Shown here: piece by piece, positions 26,780 through 34,938 of the stretch
How the letters are laid out: the number at the start of each line of letters is the position of its first letter
How positions within the stretch are numbered: position 1 is the stretch's first letter
Source: Segetibacter aerophilus
GTDB taxonomy: Bacteria; Bacteroidota; Bacteroidia; Chitinophagales; Chitinophagaceae
NCBI RefSeq assembly: GCF_007991655.1
Contig: NZ_BJYT01000004.1
Coordinates: 1-64,000, forward strand
Direction of reading: 5' to 3'
DNA: 64,000 nt
Notes under the pieces: model-generated
What the model saw: only the letters and a program-made list of their open reading frames with translations
Databases searched by the model: none
What the model was told of the DNA's origin: nothing
Made by a program: the position numbers and the translations under genes

Positions 26780-27131
26780 AACACCTCATTTTTAATTTCT
26801 TGTTATCACATCAAGTGCTGCTAATTCAGGTTTTAAATAATTTCGACACACTAATATCTAGATTGACAGGAATTAGTTAGTCTAAATTGTAATAACTCCT
26901 TCGATCTGATTTATAAGCCTGTGACTATTTAAAACACTTTATATTATAACGAAATTAGATAGTAGCTGTGGCCCAAACAATCCTGTTCAAATTTTAGACA
27001 GGATCGTTCTTTTTAGAACCTGTCCATCTTGCCTGCTACGTGTCAATTTTTAGCAGCACAAACAGTAGGAACGCAAAGGAAGACGAAGCAATTTGTAAAT
27101 TATTGGCAGCGGGTGACTTTGCTGTGCTGAA
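26780..27131. other. Intergenic stretch with a terminator-like hairpin
   Basis: AACAATCCTGT (26976-26986) pairs with ACAGGATCGTT (26998-27008) with one mismatch and is followed by CTTTTTAG, terminator-like on the plus strand. No gene is evident; the stretch separates the mobilization module from the AhpD-like gene. Confidence 0.45.
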
Positions 27132-27344
27132 ATGAATGCAGGACGTCGTGTAGCGTTAATGGAACTCAGTGAATATTGTATCGTTGGTATTGCAAAATAT
27201 CCGCCGAGTGATGGGTTTGTATGCTTGCCAGTGGGAAGCCATGAAACGAAGCATCAGGATAGCTACGAACGTGGTGTAATGTTAGCGAAACGAATGTTTT
27301 TTAATACTGATGTAGAATCAAAAGAGGCTGCCTCGAACAAATGA
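27132..27344 (+). CDS. Uncertain small reading frame
   Basis: A 70-codon plus-strand frame, unlike its leftward neighbours. GFVCLPVGSHETKHQDSYER has no family I recognise. The upstream frame (RNAKEDEAICKLLAAGDFAVL then stop) suggests the remains of a longer broken gene rather than a functional one. Confidence 0.25.
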   Translation: MNAGRRVALMELSEYCIVGIAKYPPSDGFVCLPVGSHETKHQDSYERGVMLAKRMFFNTDVESKEAASNK

Positions 27345-27401
27345 AACAACCTTTTTTGTAATTGCTAATATAAAAAGCAAACCCTGTTTGCACCGCAACG
27401 A

Positions 27402-27842
27402 TTACTTCGGTAACTCAGACTTTCCCGTAATGGCAATTCTGTTCCATGCATTAATGGTTACAATTGCCATAATTACCTGCGACAAATAAGCCTCGTCAAA
27501 CAACGCCGCAGCCCTGTTGTACGTTTCATTTGTTACGCCCCTTTTACTAATCAACGTAACCTCTTCCGTTAAAGCAAGTATTGCTTGTTCTTCGGGGGTA
27601 AACAGACCTGATTCCTTCCATGCATTTAGCAGAAAAATACGTTGTGCGGTTTCGCCATCATGGAGTGCTTCTGTGGTATGCATGTCAAGGCAATAGGCGC
27701 AGCCGTTAATTTGCGATGCTCTTATTTTAATAAGATGCATCATTGTTTTGCTGACAGTCGAAGTTGCCAAATAACCTACCAGTGCATACATGGCCTTGTA
27801 TGCCTGAGGTTGCACCTGCTGAATGTTAACTCTTTTTTCCAT
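27402..27842 (-). CDS. Carboxymuconolactone decarboxylase / AhpD-family protein
   Basis: A frame opens at 27866, but ATG at 27840-27842 (MEKRVNIQQVQPQAYKAM) is the standard start. The 146-residue product has the AhpD redox motif Cys48-Ala-Tyr-Cys51 with His55 (NGCAYCLDMHTTEA). It is expected to be an all-helical alkyl-hydroperoxidase-like enzyme. The next gene upstream is a Crp-type regulator on the same strand, a common pairing in Bacteroidetes. Confidence 0.88.
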   Translation of the reverse strand: MEKRVNIQQVQPQAYKAMYALVGYLATSTVSKTMMHLIKIRASQINGCAYCLDMHTTEALHDGETAQRIFLLNAWKESGLFTPEEQAILALTEEVTLISKRGVTNETYNRAAALFDEAYLSQVIMAIVTINAWNRIAITGKSELPK

Positions 27843-27895
27843 TGTGTTATCTTTTTTTGATGACACAAAGTTGCTATAGCGACCTCCGAAAAAAC

Positions 27896-28477
27896 TTAAG
27901 CTGGTTTAAGAAATGGTTTCTTCCTCAATTCACTCAGGTACTCTGGCGTGATGCCTAAATAAGAAGCTAGCAGGTATTGCGGGATACGCTGAATAAACTC
28001 GGGAAAACTGTTGTTGAAATGGTGGTAACGCTGCTCTTTCGAAAAGTCGTACAGGTACTTAATTCGCCGCTGCGCTGCCGCAGATTCACGCTGGTGTATG
28101 TAACGGAAATACTTTTCCAAATGCGGCAGCTGTTGCATCAACCTTTCATAATCGTAATGTTTAATTGCCAATACTTGTGTAGGTTCAACCGCCTGTATAT
28201 AAAACTCTGTCGGCTCCTGTTTCAGGAAGCTAAAATAATCTGTAAGCCACCAGTTCTCCAGCGCGAAGTGTGTGGTTTGTTCTACCCCGGTATCCTTTAC
28301 AAAAAACATTCGCAGGCACCCCTTGGCAACAAAATAAAGGCACTTACAAACACCACCCTCATTTACCAGGTTTTGCTTCTTTCGCAGGTTAATAGTTTCA
28401 AAACAAGCAGCAATGGATAGCCGCTCATCTTCACTAACCGCTACAAACTTCGACAGGTGTTTTAATAATGCTTCCAT
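27896..28477 (-). CDS. Crp/Fnr-family transcriptional regulator
   Basis: This 193-residue protein has an N-terminal cNMP-type beta-barrel (residues about 15-110; LYFVAKGCLRMFFVKDTG, ENWWLTDYFSFLKQEPTEF) and a short C-terminal HTH (IPQYLLASYLGITPEYLSEL). The barrel lacks the Arg/Ser set for cAMP, as usual in this Bacteroidetes subgroup. It probably regulates the AhpD-like gene 54 bases downstream. Confidence 0.87.
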   Translation of the reverse strand: MEALLKHLSKFVAVSEDERLSIAACFETINLRKKQNLVNEGGVCKCLYFVAKGCLRMFFVKDTGVEQTTHFALENWWLTDYFSFLKQEPTEFYIQAVEPTQVLAIKHYDYERLMQQLPHLEKYFRYIHQRESAAAQRRIKYLYDFSKEQRYHHFNNSFPEFIQRIPQYLLASYLGITPEYLSELRKKPFLKPA

Positions 28478-28935
28478 TTCATATTTTCGGTATCTAAATT
28501 ATGAAGCTATCGGGTAATAGATTAAAAAGAATTTGGTACCCAGCCGTAGAACAAATATGTAACAGCCGTCGCGTCGCACTCTTGTACTTACAGAATTCCA
28601 TTGCACAACACATTGTGTTAGCATTTTTAGTTTCACCCTTCAGCCTTTGCAGGTGTTACTCATAGGAAATTGGTTTATAGGGTATTAATTTAAAAGCAAA
28701 CGAAAAAGAAGAGAGTTTTGTGTGTTGGCTGTGCATTATGCCATAGCGTTTTGGCTGCTTACTCTGGCTAAATTTGCATTTATTCTTCCGCCGGATCGCA
28801 ATTAACTTTGCGGAAATTTTATTTGATATTGATTTTGAATTCTGAGGACGCCTTAAAAAATGCTGATTTTTTCTAAACTAGCATCAAATTAGCAACCTTA
28901 TTTTCTTTAGCTGCCTATCCTTCGTAATCATCCTT
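28478..28935. other. Intergenic stretch with a dispersed repeat
   Basis: No gene seen. Bases 28568-28593 (CGTCGCACTCTTGTACTT and flanks) resemble the reverse complement of the repeat at 4781 and match 13698-13724. The rest is AT-rich. Confidence 0.5.
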
Positions 28936-30168
28936 CTACAGCCTTGATAATTTCCGCTCTAATATATCCATATCCACACTTACTTTATTCTCGAGAACCT
29001 TAGCATAAATTTGAGTAGTTGTAATTTTTGAATGCCCCAGCATATTGCTTACTGTTTCAATAGGTACACCATTAGTAAGTGTGATTGTTGTAGCAAACGT
29101 ATGGCGAGCCATATGAAAAGTTAAGTTCTTCTTGATTCCACATACGTCAGCGATTTCCTTTAAATAAGCATTCGTTTTAATATTGCTTATTACAGGCAAA
29201 AGCTTGCCCCTATTTGAGCTTTGCGAATCGTTTTTATATTTTTCAATTATTTGAAGTGCTTTTGGTAACAAGGGAATGTTTGATTTTTCATTTGTCTTTT
29301 CGCGGAAAGTGTAAATCCATTTTTTGCTGTCGATTCCAACTACTAAATTGTCAGTAGTTAGTTTTTCCACATCAACATATGCTAAGCCGGTATAACATGA
29401 AAAAATAAAAATATCCTTCACCTTTTCAAGGCGATCTAATTCAAAAATTTTCTTTTCAATAGCATCCAATTCTATGGGCGTTAGAAAGGTTCTATGCGTC
29501 TTTTCCGCTGTTGTCGCAAAAGCTATAAAGGGATCTTTGTCAAGCCAGTTTTTACTTATCGCTTTGGTCACAATTTTTCGAATGCGCTGAATATGTTTAA
29601 TGACCGCATTTGTACCACATCCCCAGTTTCTCCGTGCATAGCTGTCAAACTCCCTCAAAAAGTTTTCGTCTAATTCCTTAAAAGCAATATCTGGACGACT
29701 ATATTTTTTTACCAGGAATTCTTTTAAATGCCCTAATGTCACTCGCCAGTTTTTAATAGTTCCAATTGAAAAATCTATAGTAACTCTTGCCTCCATTTCC
29801 GCTAAGTATTCTGAAAAAGATAAAACAAGTGTCCTTTGCTTATGCACCGAACCCAATAATTCATCTTTAATATCATCGGCACTTAGAATTTTCCCTTTTT
29901 CAATCAAACGGTTGTAAACTTCTCTTGCACGATGCTCAAATGTTTCAATTGTTTGATTAAGTCTCTTACTGTCTTGAAAAGCACTTTTTAGTCTCCCTTT
30001 AGCTGCATTCCATTTTAGAGGATCTACAAATGTTTTTGTTGAAATCTCCGCTCGTTTTCCATCCAATGTTATTCTTAGATAAACAGGAGCTAAGCTGTCC
30101 TTGTTTGCTTTATCTCTTCTAATGTAAGAGAGTAGCGAAAATGTGTGGTTCTGTGTCATACGTTTCAA
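28936..30168 (-). CDS. Tyrosine recombinase / integrase (Bacteroidetes IntDOT-like)
   Basis: This 410-residue integrase has an arm-binding domain (1-100; PVYLRITLDGKRAEISTKTF), a SAM-like core-binding domain (about 112-210), and a catalytic domain. His352/Arg355 (FHMARHTFATT), His379 (MLGHSKITTTQ) and the nucleophile Tyr388 are in place. The position of the first catalytic Arg reads CYTGLAYVDVEKL, with Ala, as in IntDOT-type enzymes. It stands at the right end of the island, 250 bases from the tRNA 3'-end fragment at 30417, and is the likely recombinase for that site. Confidence 0.92.
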   Translation of the reverse strand: MKRMTQNHTFSLLSYIRRDKANKDSLAPVYLRITLDGKRAEISTKTFVDPLKWNAAKGRLKSAFQDSKRLNQTIETFEHRAREVYNRLIEKGKILSADDIKDELLGSVHKQRTLVLSFSEYLAEMEARVTIDFSIGTIKNWRVTLGHLKEFLVKKYSRPDIAFKELDENFLREFDSYARRNWGCGTNAVIKHIQRIRKIVTKAISKNWLDKDPFIAFATTAEKTHRTFLTPIELDAIEKKIFELDRLEKVKDIFIFSCYTGLAYVDVEKLTTDNLVVGIDSKKWIYTFREKTNEKSNIPLLPKALQIIEKYKNDSQSSNRGKLLPVISNIKTNAYLKEIADVCGIKKNLTFHMARHTFATTITLTNGVPIETVSNMLGHSKITTTQIYAKVLENKVSVDMDILERKLSRL

Positions 30169-30361
30169 TTTTTGGTATCTTTTTCATTTAAAAACGATCT
30201 AAAAAGCCCTTTTAAACTTTTAACTTAAATAACCTGAAACGCAATGCTGGTAAGGCTTTGACTGCGATTCGATACCTAAATTTATTCTTTAAGAATAGGT
30301 ATCCGAATAGGGCACCAGCAGTTTGATATTATTTGAATAGTTTTGAACGGGTTAAAAACAC

Positions 30362-30397
30362 AAAAGCCAGCAAATCAATGATTTAGCTGGCTTTTAA
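30362..30397 (-). terminator. Terminator beside the right att repeat
   Basis: AAAAGCCAGCAAATCA pairs with TGATTT-A-GCTGGCTTTT, a long stem with A/T flanks. It lies left of the tRNA fragment just as the hairpin at 17513-17537 lies left of its att repeat. Confidence 0.7.
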
Positions 30398-30416
30398 TAT
30401 GTTTTGAATTACTACC

Positions 30417-30466
30417 TGGTGACCGCGTTAGGATTCAAACCTAAAACCTTCTGATCCGTAGGCCAG
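30417..30466 (-). repeat. tRNA-Arg-like 3' half, candidate attachment site
   Basis: Read on the minus strand, this contains an anticodon loop CTACGGA (ACG, Arg), a perfect 5-bp T stem TTAGG/CCTAA with loop TTTGAAT, an acceptor 3' strand and CCA. The 5' half of the tRNA (acceptor 5' strand, D arm) is absent, and sequence beyond 30466 is unrelated. It is therefore the 3' fragment left by integration, not a working tRNA. Its last 22 bases recur at 17541-17562. Confidence 0.7.
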
Positions 30467-30546
30467 TCGTCTTATTGTTTCTTTTTCTGAAACCCAGTCT
30501 GGTAGCGGCTTTCATTTTTTGGGTATGTTCTGATTGCTTTTAAAAG

Positions 30547-30576
30547 TGGTAACGTTTGGTAACGAAAATGGTAACG
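30547..30576 (+). repeat. Three direct TGGTAACG repeats
   Basis: TGGTAACG occurs at 30547-30554, 30557-30564 and 30569-30576, spaced 10 and 12 bases (about one helical turn). The cluster lies between the tRNA fragment and the first prophage gene. This is the arrangement expected for arm-type integrase or excisionase binding sites. Confidence 0.5.
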
Positions 30577-30577
30577 C

Positions 30578-30910
30578 CTATAAACTCGGCTTTGGCGCTT
30601 GCTCTTTAATCATTCTAAGCCCTTCTTCAATCAACTGCACTGCGCCTAGTTGTGCCCCTTGTTTGGCTTTTTGGTTTGTAAGGCCACATAAGTAGTCCAT
30701 GGTAGTACTGTGCATCTTACAGACCTTCAGCAGCTGCTCAATAGTAAAGCTGCGTGTGCCGTTCTTATAACCGTTAAGGTTCGTCTGCAGGATTCCAATA
30801 TGCTCGCACCACTCTTTGTCACTGCCCCCGAACTCCTTTTTCATTAGTTCCAGTGCCCGGGTGTTCCAGACAGGAACTTTAGCAGTTGGCTTAGATAGCT
30901 TATTTATCAA
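30578..30910 (-). CDS. Phage-type XRE helix-turn-helix protein
   Basis: This 110-residue protein has a HTH at about 30-75: GSDKEWCEHIGILQTNLNGY followed by FTIEQLLKVCKMHSTTMDYL, the form seen in Cro/CI-like phage proteins. The C-terminal tail is helical. It is the leftmost gene of the prophage immunity side. Start ATG at 30908-30910. Confidence 0.75.
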   Translation of the reverse strand: MINKLSKPTAKVPVWNTRALELMKKEFGGSDKEWCEHIGILQTNLNGYKNGTRSFTIEQLLKVCKMHSTTMDYLCGLTNQKAKQGAQLGAVQLIEEGLRMIKEQAPKPSL

Positions 30911-30959
30911 TTTGATTAGATTTATTATATTTGATTTTCTTTGAAAAAAAATATGTTTT

Positions 30960-31103
30960 ATGACTACTTATGAACTAGCATTAGTTAATGTAGAACTCTT
31001 GAAAATTGCTTTAGCAATAGGAAAATCGAGTGGCGCAAACTCTGCTACTTTAGAGACTACCCTAACTAACTTCCATAAACTTAAAGAGCTACTTGCTATT
31101 TAG
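30960..31103 (+). CDS. Small hypothetical protein (47 aa)
   Basis: A 47-residue frame from ATG 30960 to TAG 31101-31103, overlapping the stop of the next minus-strand gene by four bases. MTTYELALVNVELLKIALAI suggests an amphipathic helix, and the composition looks coding. It is divergent from the HTH gene at 30910. No family recognised. Confidence 0.45.
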   Translation: MTTYELALVNVELLKIALAIGKSSGANSATLETTLTNFHKLKELLAI

Positions 31104-31288
31104 TCAACTCTCTTCAATGCTAATGGAGCAATATTTTCTCTTCTGATATCTTTAGTTATAGGATGTATGAAAATGCATCTCGCATATCCATCGCTATTTA
31201 TAACCTCTACTGTTAATTTCTGGTAGTGCGTCGAGGTATCAGATTTTAGTCTTACAATGTCCCCTGGCTTTAATGTTTCTTGCGTCAT
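31100..31288 (-). CDS. Small DUF2158/YodC-like protein
   Basis: A 62-residue beta-rich protein opening with LKPGDIVRLKSDTSTHYQKL, the usual start of small DUF2158-like domains (an SH3-like barrel with a PGD turn). Function unknown. It is common in phage and mobile-element small-gene runs. Confidence 0.6.
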   Translation of the reverse strand: MTQETLKPGDIVRLKSDTSTHYQKLTVEVINSDGYARCIFIHPITKDIRRENIAPLALKRVD

Positions 31289-31324
31289 GTTACTTATAGT
31301 TTGTTGGTTTTTGTTACGGTTACT

Positions 31325-32221
31325 CTACTTCTTATCATCAATTTGTTTAATTCTAGACTCAACTCCCGGCAGATTTTTCATATCCGGAAAGAGGTTCTTC
31401 ACATCTTCCGGCGCCGCTAGGGCGGGAATGACTTCCGCCCCTTTTGAAATTTCTTCTGCAAGAAGTTTTACTGACAGCTTCAACCTATTTATCTGGTCAG
31501 GATCAGAGTCCCCAGTTTTAAAATATTCGTGATAAAGGTGCACGGCCTCTGCATCAATTAACATTTGCGTGGTTTGTTGTTGCACTTTTATCATGAGCTC
31601 CTTCTGATCATTCTGTAAATCTTGTTGGCGGACTAATTGTTCTATATACCTACTTTCTTGATATTTTTTATTCGCCACTGCAGCGGACCAAGTAAGACCT
31701 CCAATTAAAGAAACTGCAGTCAGGCTTCCAACATATACTTTCATCCAAATAGATCCATTTTCTACTCCTTCGATAACGACTTGCCCGTTAATTGTACTAT
31801 TAATAATTGCCTGCGAAAGAATTTTATCGAAAACATCGGATGTTTTAGAAAGGTCCTTAAAATCACTTATCGGCGGTAACTTTATCAGTATATCTTCAGC
31901 TTTCGGTTCACCAGCAATTTTTGCTAACTCAACGTACAAAGCGTCGACCAACTTTGATAGGGAAACTAACGCATCTTTAAACTCTCCGGAACTCTTTTCG
32001 TGCAAAAGTCCGCCAGTTAATGTTAAGTTGTACTTACTGAAGGTGGTGACGAATTCATGAAAGGCATCAATTTGTTGGATCAAATCAAGAGCCTTCAAAA
32101 ACTCGTCGTGGTCAAGTATTACGCGTGTTTTCACCCCGTTATCGACGACACTACCTAATTCAACCCTATCAACTATTTTTTTTACTAGCTGGAGCCGCTC
32201 AACTTTTTCGAAAAGAGTCAT
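31325..32221 (-). CDS. Helical membrane-anchored prophage protein
   Basis: This 298-residue protein has an N-terminal helical region (1-155), one hydrophobic segment at about 161-183 (VYVGSLTAVSLIGGLTWSAA), and a coiled-coil C-terminal part (YIEQLVRQQDLQNDQKELMI). I do not recognise a family. It is a single gene next to the repressor block on the immunity side, so a role in the lysogen such as superinfection exclusion is possible; that is inference from position. Confidence 0.65.
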   Translation of the reverse strand: MTLFEKVERLQLVKKIVDRVELGSVVDNGVKTRVILDHDEFLKALDLIQQIDAFHEFVTTFSKYNLTLTGGLLHEKSSGEFKDALVSLSKLVDALYVELAKIAGEPKAEDILIKLPPISDFKDLSKTSDVFDKILSQAIINSTINGQVVIEGVENGSIWMKVYVGSLTAVSLIGGLTWSAAVANKKYQESRYIEQLVRQQDLQNDQKELMIKVQQQTTQMLIDAEAVHLYHEYFKTGDSDPDQINRLKLSVKLLAEEISKGAEVIPALAAPEDVKNLFPDMKNLPGVESRIKQIDDKK

Positions 32222-32338
32222 AATTTTTTTGCTGTTGTTTCGTTGTTTGAAATTCTTAATCCCATTGTATGACCTAGGCTAAGTGCTTTTAATGAAGCAG
32301 TTCGCTGTACGTAGTTACATTTATCTAAGGCTTACACC

Positions 32339-32494
32339 CTACGCCGACGTATACGCTACTAAAAAAGTATAAACGCCCTTAGTAGCATCAAGCGTAAGAT
32401 TTGTTGAAATGATTTGAGCGCCACTTGATAAAAGAGCCTGGTAATCTGCCGCCACAAAAGCTATTGTACCGGTAACGTAATGCACCCTTTGCAT
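32339..32494 (-). CDS. Small hypothetical protein (51 aa)
   Basis: ATG at 32492-32494 to TAG at 32339. MQRVHYVTGTIAFVAADYQA continues with a balanced coding-like composition (strand, helix, strand). It fills most of the gap between its neighbours on the same strand. Unknown function. Confidence 0.45.
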   Translation of the reverse strand: MQRVHYVTGTIAFVAADYQALLSSGAQIISTNLTLDATKGVYTFLVAYTSA

Positions 32495-32533
32495 AGTCTT
32501 AATTTGGTTTTTTGAGGGTTAAGAAAGGATCAA

Positions 32534-33079
32534 TCACTTTAGAAACCTCGGCTGCTTCTTTGTCTTCTTGTGGACTTTAGCTTTAAACTTTGGCTTTGGC
32601 TGTTCCTGTTTTGATCCATAATAATTGTTGTTAATCACTTTAGTAACGTGTGTTGCCGCTTTTGAATCTTCCTTGGGAGTAGCCGGGTTTAAGTCAGGAA
32701 AAACAGTAATGAGAAAAGCAAGGAATCCATAGAACGCTCCTGCATCCTTTGGAATTAGCAGATTAAAAAGGGCGATTAATCCGGGATGGATTTTAATTAC
32801 CTCTTCTTTAAACTTCTCAGCGGGGTATTTTTCATCGTACGCTTTTTTCGTCAACAATTCAAATTCATAAATTACCTCTTTTGTAAATTCTGGCGCTGAT
32901 AGAATGTTGGCAATTTGGCCTTTATCAAATTTGAGCTCACCTTCAATAAACCTAGCCATACCACCGCACCCTGGCTTTTTACAACTTATAAAATTATTTG
33001 ACATTGAGACAGTCAATCCATCTATATAGATGGACGGGCTGTCGAAAACAAGACCACACTTAATACACTTTGCTAGCAT
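32534..33079 (-). CDS. Zinc-ribbon-containing prophage protein
   Basis: This 181-residue protein opens with CIKCGLVF and a second pair CKKPGC, a four-cysteine ribbon at residues 5-40. A helical segment with a hydrophobic stretch (about 113-130, AGAFYGFLAFLITVFPDL) and a very basic tail (KFKAKVHKKTKKQPRF) follow. No family recognised. The layout suggests a nucleic-acid or membrane contact protein. Confidence 0.6.
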   Translation of the reverse strand: MLAKCIKCGLVFDSPSIYIDGLTVSMSNNFISCKKPGCGGMARFIEGELKFDKGQIANILSAPEFTKEVIYEFELLTKKAYDEKYPAEKFKEEVIKIHPGLIALFNLLIPKDAGAFYGFLAFLITVFPDLNPATPKEDSKAATHVTKVINNNYYGSKQEQPKPKFKAKVHKKTKKQPRFLK

Positions 33080-33112
33080 TCCTTTTTGTTTGTTCAGCTC
33101 AAAATAAGGCTG

Positions 33113-33535
33113 TTACTGAAAACTTACGTTTTTTACCATATAAATAATTATTAGAAGATAAGCCACTACCATGCAGAACATTTTAAGCCGGTAAAAGACT
33201 TGGATCGTTCGGCTAGTTCCCATGGGAGCAGGAGTGTCCGGGTCTTGTTCTGTTTCAGGTTTTGTTTTTAACCTTTCGATTACCTCACCACGCTTTTTGA
33301 GATAATAGCTAGTCCATAACTCGCCAGCGATTAAGTATTGCAGTAGATCGAACAGAGCTGATGCCCCGAGGAAAATAAGCGCAGGAATTAACCTTTTGTC
33401 GAGAACATCACTTCCGCCAATAGTCTTTTTAAAAAGCCAAACGATCCCAATTCCTGCCAAGGTTATTTGGCGGCTGATTTCGCTTGCCTTCCCCGTGTAG
33501 GTGTCGATTACTTCGGTGTATTTACTCAGTTTCAT
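33113..33535 (-). CDS. Small membrane protein
   Basis: This 140-residue protein has about three hydrophobic helices (20-36, 49-72, 116-134; LIPALIFLGASALFDLLQYL and MFCMVVAYLLIIIYMV). A charged cytoplasmic loop lies between the last two. The start overlaps the stop of 33532-33825 by four bases, so the pair is coupled. Unknown function. Confidence 0.6.
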   Translation of the reverse strand: MKLSKYTEVIDTYTGKASEISRQITLAGIGIVWLFKKTIGGSDVLDKRLIPALIFLGASALFDLLQYLIAGELWTSYYLKKRGEVIERLKTKPETEQDPDTPAPMGTSRTIQVFYRLKMFCMVVAYLLIIIYMVKNVSFQ

Positions 33536-33825
33536 TCGCCGTCTTTTGGACTTATGTATTTAGGCCCCGTCCAGTCATTTACGTCATTTCGGTATGCGTC
33601 ATCTCGCTCGCTCCAGTCGGGGTCTTTTCGTTTTTTAATAAGAAAATTATCGTCGTCCCCGGGTTCGCTGCTCACTCTTGGATAATCTTCGTCAATACAA
33701 GCGGGGTCTTCAGGAAAAGAAGGAATTAAATCACTTTCTTCAGCTTCAGGAATAAAACCGTCGTTCGTTAGGGAGGTTTCATCTTTCTCTGCCGGCTCTT
33801 GGCCATCTGGATGTGTATGTGCCAT
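33532..33825 (-). CDS. Acidic hypothetical protein
   Basis: A 97-residue, strongly acidic, probably disordered protein (SDLIPSFPEDPACIDEDYPR). It is translationally coupled to the membrane protein downstream of it. Acidic small phage proteins sometimes mimic DNA or block host proteins; nothing here proves that. Confidence 0.55.
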   Translation of the reverse strand: MAHTHPDGQEPAEKDETSLTNDGFIPEAEESDLIPSFPEDPACIDEDYPRVSSEPGDDDNFLIKKRKDPDWSERDDAYRNDVNDWTGPKYISPKDGE

Positions 33826-33899
33826 ATACTGCGTTTTTTAATGAACGATTTTGTTGCTTACTCTTAGAAATGAAGAAATGAACAGCACTCTTTTCATAA

Positions 33900-34715
33900 T
33901 TATTTCACTTTAATCTCAATTTGTTTTGCCGGTTTTGGTGACCAGTTCAATATGCTTCGCCTATGCAGCCACACTTCTAACACGTCATCTCCGTCAAGGA
34001 TCTCTTGCGGGTATTTTTCTTCATTCTCTGCTATTATAATCCATTGGGGAATACTCCAAGCAAAGTCTTCGTCAAGTGGGACCCGGCGTTCTCTCACGAT
34101 CGCCCTTCGAAATAGAATTCTCCGATCTTTTGTTACGAATACGTATAAATTGAAATTTCCAGATTCGAAATAATCCAAAAAGCTTACTTGAGTAGCAAGT
34201 ATGAAATCTCCTTTTCGAAACGTCGGCTCCATTTCATCTCCTCCAACTTCAAAATACCTCCAGATCGCGCCTTTCGGTTTTATTCCGGGTAATATTGGGA
34301 ATTTGGGGAATTGTTCTATCCTCCGCTCAGAAGCGACTGCGTCCGCGTACTTACGATGTTTAGGGGTAGTGATAAGCGGGACTTGAAGCAAAATGTCTAC
34401 GTCTTTTCCGCCGCGTATCACTGTGTCGTGTTCGTAAGATCCATGGCGGACAATTTCTGGAGGTTCAGGTTCATGAAGTTCATTAGAGTTTTCCTTCAAC
34501 ATTTTACCTTTGCCCGTTAATAAATAGTTTCTATTTATTTCAGGATATGCCTTTATAATTTTTTCAGACAGTTCGGAGGATATATTTTTTATTTTTCCTT
34601 TTTCAATGTCATACAGATTTTGGCTTCTTGGCAGACCTATAGCCTTAGCTAAAGAATTTTTAGTCTTGTTTGTATGTGCTAGTAATTCAGAGAGTATATC
34701 GGCAGCGGACTTCAT
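33900..34715 (-). CDS. Phage repressor, HTH plus S24-like domain
   Basis: This 271-residue protein has an N-terminal HTH (TKNSLAKAIGLPRSQNLYDI, residues 18-37) and a C-terminal S24/LexA-like dimerisation domain. At the place of the autocleavage serine (usual GDSMEPT) it reads GDEMEPTF, with Glu161. Self-cleavage in the RecA-dependent manner is therefore doubtful. The start ATG (34713-34715) sits two bases from a palindrome CAGTA-T-TACTG, so the gene is probably autoregulated. Confidence 0.85.
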   Translation of the reverse strand: MKSAADILSELLAHTNKTKNSLAKAIGLPRSQNLYDIEKGKIKNISSELSEKIIKAYPEINRNYLLTGKGKMLKENSNELHEPEPPEIVRHGSYEHDTVIRGGKDVDILLQVPLITTPKHRKYADAVASERRIEQFPKFPILPGIKPKGAIWRYFEVGGDEMEPTFRKGDFILATQVSFLDYFESGNFNLYVFVTKDRRILFRRAIVRERRVPLDEDFAWSIPQWIIIAENEEKYPQEILDGDDVLEVWLHRRSILNWSPKPAKQIEIKVK

Positions 34716-34716
34716 T

Positions 34717-34727
34717 CAGTATTACTG
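34717..34727. promoter_or_regulatory. Repressor operator 1 (CAGTA-T-TACTG)
   Basis: A perfect 5-bp palindrome with a one-base centre, within the sequence ATTCAGTATTACTGTATTT. It abuts the repressor start codon. A nearly identical site lies at 35548-35558 in front of the rightward early genes. Confidence 0.6.
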
Positions 34728-34761
34728 TATTTTTCTGTAGTTTCGGTTAAAATCTAATTAC

Positions 34762-34926
34762 ATGCGAAATATTAAGGCTTGGTTAGACCGTCTACCAATC
34801 ATACCCTTTGTGCTGTGTTGCATTTGTATAGAGCTCGCAACCATATCCATTTCGCTTTCATCGTCCATTCATCAGACTAAACAAATCGTTAATCATTGCT
34901 GTAGCCACTCCAATTGCTGCAATTAA
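34762..34926 (+). CDS. Small membrane protein (54 aa)
   Basis: ATG 34762 to TAA 34924-34926. MRNIKAWLDRLPIIPFVLCC and the following residues form one hydrophobic helix, then a His/Cys-rich tail (HCCSHSNCCN). It is divergent from the repressor, behind operator 1. Possible early or lysogeny gene; no family known to me. Confidence 0.5.
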   Translation: MRNIKAWLDRLPIIPFVLCCICIELATISISLSSSIHQTKQIVNHCCSHSNCCN

Positions 34927-34938
34927 AACCAATCTTTT

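Noticed and set aside
28936-30168. Integrase called inactive because the first catalytic Arg is Ala
   Set aside because: Ala or Ser at this place is normal in the IntDOT-like group, and all other catalytic residues are present.
30417-30466. A functional tRNA gene
   Set aside because: The T arm, acceptor 3' strand and anticodon loop are present, but the D arm and 5' acceptor strand are missing on the other side of 30466.
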